NCBI GenBank assembly: GCA_965222725.1
Contig: OZ244969.1
Coordinates: 3,968,001-4,032,000, forward strand
DNA from: GCA-2748575 sp965222725
GTDB lineage: Bacteria; Pseudomonadota; Gammaproteobacteria; Pseudomonadales; Ketobacteraceae
DNA length: 64,000 nucleotides
Direction: 5' to 3'
Shown piece after piece: positions 58,824 to 64,000 of this stretch. Both the position numbers and the translations under genes were made by a program. How positions within the stretch are numbered: the stretch's first letter is position 1; each line of letters opens with the position of its first letter. The notes below the pieces were generated by a model that saw nothing but the letters and a program-made list of their open reading frames with translations, was not told where the DNA came from and did not search any database.

Positions 58824-60422
58824 ATGAGCAGAATAATCTCAAAGGTCAGCAAGAATACGGACACCTACAAGGAAAACCAGGCCTATCATGCAGACCTTAT
58901 CGGCAAGCTCCGGGAGAATGTCAAAGAAGCCGTATTTGGTGGCCGTGATCACCTGATAGAACGTCATCGCAAACGTGGAAAACTGTTGCCGCGGGAACGT
59001 ATTGATCTTTTGGTAGATCCCTGCACACCGTTTCTGGAGTTTTCGGCGCTGGCGGCTTATGGCCAGTATGGTGGAAGAGTTCACAGCGCGGGTATTGTGA
59101 CCGGTATCGGTGTGATCCATGGGATGCATTGTGTCATCGTTGCCAATGATTCCACGGTAAAGGGTGGTGCCTACTACCCCGAAACAGTGAAAAAGCATGT
59201 ACGGGCCCAGGAAATTGCTGACAAGCACGATCTGCCCTGTGTCTATCTGGTGGATTGTGGTGGTGCCTATCTGCACGAATGGGATCGGGTATTCCCGGAC
59301 AAGGATCACTTCGGCAATATCTTTTTCCGTCAGTGCAATATGTCCTCCCGTGGTTTGCCGCAAATTGCGGCAGTGTTCGGTGTCAGCACCGCGGGTGCTG
59401 CCTATATTCCGGCCCTGTCAGATGAAGTGGTGATGGTACGTGGTAATGCCACTATTCACCTGGGTGGACCTTCCATCGTGAAAGTTGCCATTAACGAAGA
59501 CATCAGCCCAGAAGATCTGGGCGGTGCGCAAATGCATACCACCGTATCCGGTGTATCGGACAACATCGCTGAAACAGAGCAGGAAGCCATCGCCCGGGTG
59601 CGGGATATTGTTGCAGGGTTTAACCGGCCTGCGAATAACTTCCAGCGCCGTTTACCGGCGGCTGATCCCGCTTATTCCATTGAGGAACTGACAGGCGTTG
59701 TTAACAAGGATTTCGCTCAGCCTTTTGATATGCGCGAAGTGATTGCCCGCCTGGTGGATGACAGCGAGTTTCAGGAATTCAAACCCCAGTGGGGCACCAG
59801 TCTGATTTGTGGCACGGCCCATATGCACGGCTATCCCGTGGGTATTCTGGGTAACAATGGTCCGTTATTTTCCGACTCTTCCGTGAAAGGCGCGCACTTT
59901 ATCAGCCTGTGTGAACAGCGGAATATCCCTTTGCTGTTTCTGCAAAACGTTCCCGGCTTTATGGTGGGTAAAGCAGCAGAGCAGGGAGGTATTTCCAAAC
60001 ACAGTGCCAAGCTGGTGTATGCCATGTCCTGTGCCAAAGTGCCGCGCTTTACCGTGGTAGTGGGCGGCTCTTACGGAGCCGGCAACTATGGTATGTGCGG
60101 ACGCGGTTTCCGACCCAATATGATGTTCGCCTGGCCCAATTCCGTGGTCGCCACCATGAGCCCGGATATCGGCACCAATGTGGTGATGGAACTGGCCAAA
60201 AACAGTATCAGTCAAAAGGCCACTCCGGAATCTCTGGAAAAACTGGAGCGTGATACCCGGGCTCTCTATGCCGAAAAAAGCGATCCCTATTTTGCCACCT
60301 CCCGTCTCTGGGATGACGGCATCATCGAGCCTGCGCAAACCAGAGACGTGATCGGGCTGTGCCTGTCGGTGGCAGCAACCAAAGAACCGGAAGTGGTGCG
60401 GACTCACGTCTATCGCATGTGA
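58824..60422 (+). CDS. Acyl-CoA carboxylase beta (carboxyltransferase) subunit, MCC/GCC type
   Basis: 532 residues from ATG 58824 (TTG 58812 is an open alternative). GRDHLIERHRKRGKLLPRERIDLLVDP, VANDSTVKGGAYYPETVKKH, the oxyanion-type GVSTAGAAYIPALSDEVVMV and VGGSYGAGNYGMCGRGF are the carboxyltransferase blocks; ATIHLGGPSIVKVA matches methylcrotonyl- or geranyl-CoA carboxylase beta. With the alpha subunit at 61239 it carboxylates the gamma carbon of a beta-branched enoyl-CoA. Leucine (LiuB), citronellol (AtuC) and C24-branched sterol side chains would all need such a step. Confidence 0.9.
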   Translation: MSRIISKVSKNTDTYKENQAYHADLIGKLRENVKEAVFGGRDHLIERHRKRGKLLPRERIDLLVDPCTPFLEFSALAAYGQYGGRVHSAGIVTGIGVIHGMHCVIVANDSTVKGGAYYPETVKKHVRAQEIADKHDLPCVYLVDCGGAYLHEWDRVFPDKDHFGNIFFRQCNMSSRGLPQIAAVFGVSTAGAAYIPALSDEVVMVRGNATIHLGGPSIVKVAINEDISPEDLGGAQMHTTVSGVSDNIAETEQEAIARVRDIVAGFNRPANNFQRRLPAADPAYSIEELTGVVNKDFAQPFDMREVIARLVDDSEFQEFKPQWGTSLICGTAHMHGYPVGILGNNGPLFSDSSVKGAHFISLCEQRNIPLLFLQNVPGFMVGKAAEQGGISKHSAKLVYAMSCAKVPRFTVVVGGSYGAGNYGMCGRGFRPNMMFAWPNSVVATMSPDIGTNVVMELAKNSISQKATPESLEKLERDTRALYAEKSDPYFATSRLWDDGIIEPAQTRDVIGLCLSVAATKEPEVVRTHVYRM

Positions 60423-60453
60423 TCAACGACGAATTCAGCAGGAACCAAGAATC

Positions 60454-61242
60454 ATGAGTTATAACACTATTGACGTAACGATCGATCAGCGGGGCGTAGC
60501 CACATTGCTGCTTAACCGCCCTGAAAAACACAACGCGATGAATGACGAGTTGATCCGGGAAGTTACCGAAGCTGCCCGGGAGCTGGATGCCGACCCCGCG
60601 GTTCGTTGTGTGGTGCTGACCGGTGCCGGAGAATCCTTTTGTGCCGGCGGCGATCTAAAATGGATGCAGGGTATTTTTGAAGCCAGCCGCAAGGAACGTG
60701 TCGCGGACAGCGCCCGGTTGGCCACCATGCTGCGCACCCTTAACGAACTGAGTAAACCGTTGATCGGTAAAATTAACGGTCAGGCCTATGGTGGTGGTAC
60801 CGGAATGATTTCCGTGTGTGATATTGCCATTGCCGCAGAGTCCTGCAAATTCGCGCTGACGGAAGTTCGCCTGGGGCTGACACCTGCCAATATTTCTACC
60901 TTTGTGGTTCAGAAAATGGGCCGCGCCAATGCCCGCCGCACTTTTTTGAACGCGCGCCCCCTGAGCGCCCACAAAGCTGCGGATGTACGCCTGGTGGACG
61001 AAGTGGTTCCTGATGCGGAACTGGATGCCGCTGTAGAAAAGGAAATCGGTTATGTGCTGCAGTGTGGCCCTGGTGCTATCGCTGATACCAAAAAACTGAT
61101 TTTCTTCGTCGACACCCACGATACCGATACCTGCGTTCACTACACTGCAAACCTGCTTGCCGATACCTGGGAGTCGGAAGAAGGTCAGGAAGGAATCTAT
61201 TGCTTCTTTAACAAGAAAACGCCCAGCTGGAGGCAGTCATGA
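60454..61242 (+). CDS. Enoyl-CoA hydratase family protein (LiuC/AtuE-like)
   Basis: 262 residues. Crotonase fold with oxyanion-hole segments SFCAGGDLKWMQG near 65-77 and GQAYGGGTGMISVCDIAIA near 108-126, and the LTEVRLGLTPANIS block near 135-148 that carries the Glu of hydratases. It lies between the carboxylase beta and alpha genes, the place of LiuC in liu clusters and AtuE in atu clusters, so it should hydrate the product of the carboxylation, a glutaconyl-CoA-type compound. It overlaps the alpha subunit by 4 bp. Confidence 0.88.
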   Translation: MSYNTIDVTIDQRGVATLLLNRPEKHNAMNDELIREVTEAARELDADPAVRCVVLTGAGESFCAGGDLKWMQGIFEASRKERVADSARLATMLRTLNELSKPLIGKINGQAYGGGTGMISVCDIAIAAESCKFALTEVRLGLTPANISTFVVQKMGRANARRTFLNARPLSAHKAADVRLVDEVVPDAELDAAVEKEIGYVLQCGPGAIADTKKLIFFVDTHDTDTCVHYTANLLADTWESEEGQEGIYCFFNKKTPSWRQS

Positions 61243-63275
61243 GCAGTATCAAACGGTTGTTGATTGCCAACCGTGGTGAAATCGCCTGTCGCGTCATAAA
61301 AACCTGCCGCAAACTGGGTATTGAATCCGTAGCGGTGTTTTCCGATGCCGACCGCTTTGCACTCCACGCCAAATCTGCCGACCTGGCCTGTCATATCGGC
61401 GGGTCGCCTGCCAGTGAAAGTTATCTCAATGCACAGGCTATTATCGACGCCGCACTGAGAGTAAAAGCCGATGCCATTCACCCGGGTTACGGCTTTCTTT
61501 CCGAAAGCACCGAGCTGATTTCCCTGTGCCAGGCCAACGACATCATTTTTGTGGGCCCATCGGTGGAAAGCATTGCCGATATGGGCTCCAAGATCGAAGC
61601 CAAAGCCATCGCCCAGCAGCTGGAAATACCCACAGTGCCCGGTTACAACGGCGAGGATCAGGGTGCGGAAACCCTGGTTGGCAAGGCTGCCGAAATTGGC
61701 TTTCCGGTATTGATCAAAGCCAGCGCCGGTGGCGGCGGCAAGGGCATGCGTATTGTTAATGAGTCTGCGCAGTTTGCCGATCAGCTGAAATTGGCCAAGC
61801 AGGAAGCGCTTAATTCCTTCGGTGATGACCGCGTATTGCTCGAGAAATACATCACCCGGCCACGCCATATTGAAGTTCAGATCCTTGGCGACAGCCATGG
61901 TAACGTGCTGCACCTTCTGGATCGTGAATGTTCCATTCAGCGTAACTACCAAAAGGTGATTGAAGAAGCGCCTGTAAGCCACATGGACGCCGAAGTGCGC
62001 CAGTCACTGTTCGATTGTGCGGTAAAGCTCGGTGAGCACCTGAAATACCAGGGCGCCGGAACCGTTGAGTTTATTTTTGATGCCGACACCTGCGAAGCTT
62101 ACTTCCTGGAAATGAACACCCGTCTGCAGGTGGAGCACCCCACCACAGAACTGGTGACCGGCCTTGATCTGGTGGAATGGCAGATACGCGTGGCCCAGGG
62201 TGAAGCCATCAGTTTTACCCAGGATGCAATTCAGGCCAACGGTCACGCCATTGAAGCCCGACTGAATGCGGAAGATCCGGCCAATGATTATTTGCCGGAA
62301 ATCGGCGCTATCAAGCTTTATAGGGAACCGGCAGGTGAAGGATTGAGAATCGACAGTGGCGTAGCCCAGGGTTCTGAAATCACTCCCTTTTACGATTCCA
62401 TGATTGCCAAGGTGATTGCCTGGGGTAACACCCGAGGCCTGGCATCACAGCGGCTGCTCCATGGCTTGAACAACTTTGCTATTGGTGGTGTTAAAACCAA
62501 TCAGGAATTTCTTACCAGCCTGATTACACGGCCGGCGTTTCATCAGGAATTATCGACTCAGTACATCAGCCGCCAGTTTCCGGATGGCTGGAAGCCCTGG
62601 GGCGAGCCCATGCATATGGCAATTGCCGCTGCTGCTTACTGTGTTAACCAGCAACAACGTGCCGATATAGCAACCGCAGGAACACCCTGGCAGGCACTGG
62701 GCGGCTGGCGGCTGACACAGACCAGCGAGGCTCCGGGTCAGTCGCGGCTTTGGTTGCAACACGGGAACGAGTTACTGGAATTCGTCATCGAAGGGGCAGG
62801 CAATGCGTTCAATATCCGCATCAGTGGATTACCCGAAACAGAAGAACCCAATCACAAGGTGGTGCTGAATGCACCGGAAGGTGATCAGAGCAACAGCCCC
62901 TGGCAAGTGGAAGTGGGCGGCACCCGGCGTTCGCTGGATATTGCCATCCAGCAAAAGCATGTGGCGTTGAGTTCCCCGCGATTGAACCGTACTTACCTGT
63001 TTCTGTCCCTGGAAGAAAGTCAGCTGGGCGAGGCCGCCGCACTCAAAAATGCTTCCAACGTGATTCGCGCCCATATGCCCGGTCTGATTACTGATGTTCT
63101 GGTCAGCGAAGGCGACAAGGTTGAAGAAGGCCAGACGGCGGTGGTGATGGAAGCCATGAAACTGATTCATAACATGCCGTGCCCCTGCAGTGGCACTGTC
63201 AGCTCAATTCAGTTTGCCGCCGGTGACAAGGTGGAAGACGGTGCGCTGATTCTGGAAATTGAGCCTGAGGAATAA
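61239..63275 (+). CDS. Acyl-CoA carboxylase alpha subunit (biotin carboxylase plus biotin carrier)
   Basis: 678 residues. Biotin carboxylase domain (1-450): LLIANRGEIACRVIKTCRKLG, ATP-grasp KASAGGGGKGMRI, HIEVQILGDSHGNVLHLLDRECS, MNTRLQVEHPTTELVTG. Biotin carrier at the C-terminus: VVMEAMKLIHNM, with Lys about 640 as the biotinylation site (AMKL rather than AMKM). The middle region (450-600) is the usual linker domain. It pairs with the beta subunit at 58824. GGAGG precedes the ATG, which overlaps the hydratase stop. Confidence 0.93.
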   Translation: MSSIKRLLIANRGEIACRVIKTCRKLGIESVAVFSDADRFALHAKSADLACHIGGSPASESYLNAQAIIDAALRVKADAIHPGYGFLSESTELISLCQANDIIFVGPSVESIADMGSKIEAKAIAQQLEIPTVPGYNGEDQGAETLVGKAAEIGFPVLIKASAGGGGKGMRIVNESAQFADQLKLAKQEALNSFGDDRVLLEKYITRPRHIEVQILGDSHGNVLHLLDRECSIQRNYQKVIEEAPVSHMDAEVRQSLFDCAVKLGEHLKYQGAGTVEFIFDADTCEAYFLEMNTRLQVEHPTTELVTGLDLVEWQIRVAQGEAISFTQDAIQANGHAIEARLNAEDPANDYLPEIGAIKLYREPAGEGLRIDSGVAQGSEITPFYDSMIAKVIAWGNTRGLASQRLLHGLNNFAIGGVKTNQEFLTSLITRPAFHQELSTQYISRQFPDGWKPWGEPMHMAIAAAAYCVNQQQRADIATAGTPWQALGGWRLTQTSEAPGQSRLWLQHGNELLEFVIEGAGNAFNIRISGLPETEEPNHKVVLNAPEGDQSNSPWQVEVGGTRRSLDIAIQQKHVALSSPRLNRTYLFLSLEESQLGEAAALKNASNVIRAHMPGLITDVLVSEGDKVEEGQTAVVMEAMKLIHNMPCPCSGTVSSIQFAAGDKVEDGALILEIEPEE

Positions 63276-63280
63276 CAACC

Positions 63281-64000
63281 ATGACTTTGAAAAATCCCTA
63301 TTTTGCTGAAGAGCACGACATGCTGCGTGAGCAGATACGTCGCTTTGTTGAAAATGAAATTGTACCCAATGGTGAAGCCTGGGAAGAAGACGGTTCAGTA
63401 CCCCGTGAATTACTGTTGAAAATGGGAGAGCTGGGTTTTCTGGGCCTGATGCATGAGGAAAAGTACGGTGGTAGCGGTATGGATGTACGGGCTGCCACTG
63501 TATTGGCGGAAGAGCTGGGTCGCTCTTCCTTTGCCGGTGTCACCATTACCGCACTGGTACACACCAATATGGCATCGCCTCATCTGGCCAATGCAGGAAG
63601 CGAAGCGCAAAAGCAGAAATACCTGCCTGACGTGGTAACCGGAAAGAAAATCACGGCAATTTGCGTGACCGAACCTGCGGCAGGTTCCGACGTGGCAGGT
63701 ATCAAAACCCGGGCCGTCAAAGAAGGCAATGAGTGGGTCATTAACGGGAGCAAGATATTTATTACCAACGGTGTGAATGGGGATGTGTATTTTGTCGCGG
63801 CAAAAACCGATCCATCCGCCAAAGGTTCACGGGGCGTTTCCATCTTTATCGTGGATAAAGGTACCCCCGGTTTTTCCGTCGGCCGATCCCTTAAAAAACA
63901 CGGCTGGCGCAGTTCCGATACTGCTGAACTGTTTTTTGATAACGTTCGCGTACCGGAAGAAAATCTCCTGGGAGAAGAAAACAAAGGCTTTTACGCCATT
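63281..64000 (+). CDS. Acyl-CoA dehydrogenase, N-terminal 240 residues (runs off the window)
   Basis: The frame is open from ATG 63281 to the last base. FAEEHDMLREQIRRFVENEIVPNGEAWEEDG, EEKYGGSGMDVRAATVLAEELG, ICVTEPAAGSDVAGIKTRA, WVINGSKIFITNGVNGD and STRVPEENLLGEENKGFYAI-type RVPEENLLGEENKGF are standard acyl-CoA dehydrogenase blocks. It starts 5 bp after the alpha carboxylase subunit. Together with the carboxylase genes it would make the beta-branched enoyl-CoA that is carboxylated, the role of LiuA or AtuD. The C-terminal catalytic region is outside the window. Confidence 0.92.
   Translation, partial: MTLKNPYFAEEHDMLREQIRRFVENEIVPNGEAWEEDGSVPRELLLKMGELGFLGLMHEEKYGGSGMDVRAATVLAEELGRSSFAGVTITALVHTNMASPHLANAGSEAQKQKYLPDVVTGKKITAICVTEPAAGSDVAGIKTRAVKEGNEWVINGSKIFITNGVNGDVYFVAAKTDPSAKGSRGVSIFIVDKGTPGFSVGRSLKKHGWRSSDTAELFFDNVRVPEENLLGEENKGFYAI

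Noticed and set aside
58824..64000. Simple leucine catabolism (liu) cluster
   Set aside because: Beta-hydratase-alpha-dehydrogenase order fits liu-like clusters, but an acyl-CoA ligase and AMACR-like gene precede it and no HMG-CoA lyase is visible. Kept as an alternative, not as the call.
1..64000. tRNA, rRNA, insertion sequences, integrases or phage genes
   Set aside because: No cloverleaf-like segment, rRNA signature, transposase or integrase motif, or terminal inverted repeat pair was recognised on reading both strands; a dedicated search could still find a small RNA.

Overview
The window looks like a chromosomal segment of a steroid- and sterol-degrading gammaproteobacterium. A marine Cellvibrionales/Spongiibacteraceae-type organism is my inference from protein flavour and gene neighbours, not proven. 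I see no rRNA, tRNA, CRISPR array, insertion sequence or phage gene. Almost everything between 1183 and the right edge fits uptake, activation, ring modification and side-chain beta-oxidation of steroids, arranged as many short, often divergent operons.

Layout. 1-758: methionine sulfoxide reductases msrB (partial) and msrA. 1183-2904: FadL-type outer-membrane channel. 3000-6834 (minus): ChsH2/ChsH1/Ltp2-like hydratase-aldolase operon plus thioesterase and SDR. 7026-11328: ferredoxin reductase, [2Fe-2S] ferredoxin, P450 and an NTF2-like protein. 11636-18514: acyl-CoA ligase, KstD-like flavoprotein, SDR and a paired (heteromeric-type) acyl-CoA dehydrogenase. 18597-23205: beta-rich small protein, DUF3604 lipoprotein, PpiC-like protein, HupE/UreJ-like protein. 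23230-26649: cupin, PlsC-like acyltransferase, a steroid 5-alpha-reductase homologue, a small membrane protein and a SnoaL-like protein. 26851-36706: second P450, acyl-CoA ligase, second KstD-like enzyme, two SDRs, globin-like protein, ketosteroid isomerase and KshA. 36722-39207: SDR and an acyl-CoA ligase gene broken by an in-frame TAG.

39204-50677 is the most unusual part. It encodes homologues of four steps of eukaryotic sterol-nucleus processing: a CYP51 sterol 14-demethylase fused to a ferredoxin, a cycloeucalenol cycloisomerase (opens the 9,19-cyclopropane ring of plant sterols), an ERG25/SMO-like di-iron membrane oxygenase and an NSDHL/ERG26-like 3-beta-HSD/C4-decarboxylase. GMC oxidoreductase, aldehyde dehydrogenase, TetR and AraC genes accompany them. 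No squalene epoxidase or oxidosqualene cyclase is present and catabolic genes surround the set, so I infer that it strips 4-methyl, 14-methyl and 9,19-cyclo features from plant or algal sterols before ring degradation.

50836-54512 holds housekeeping-like genes (NhaA, DUF445, AraC regulator). 54862-64000 is an operon with two acyl-CoA dehydrogenases, an AMACR-like racemase, an acyl-CoA ligase, and a biotin-dependent carboxylase pair with a hydratase. This is the expected chemistry for branched (phytosterol-type) side chains or terpenoids.

Two recurrent operator-like motifs tie the window together. Box A (TGCA repeats 11 bp apart, core TTGCAATAATATTGCAA) lies in five promoter regions of side-chain and ring genes. 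Box B (GTATAC-N3-GTATAC type) lies in promoters of the P450s, ferredoxin/reductase, DUF3604 lipoprotein, KSI/kshA and an extended SDR.
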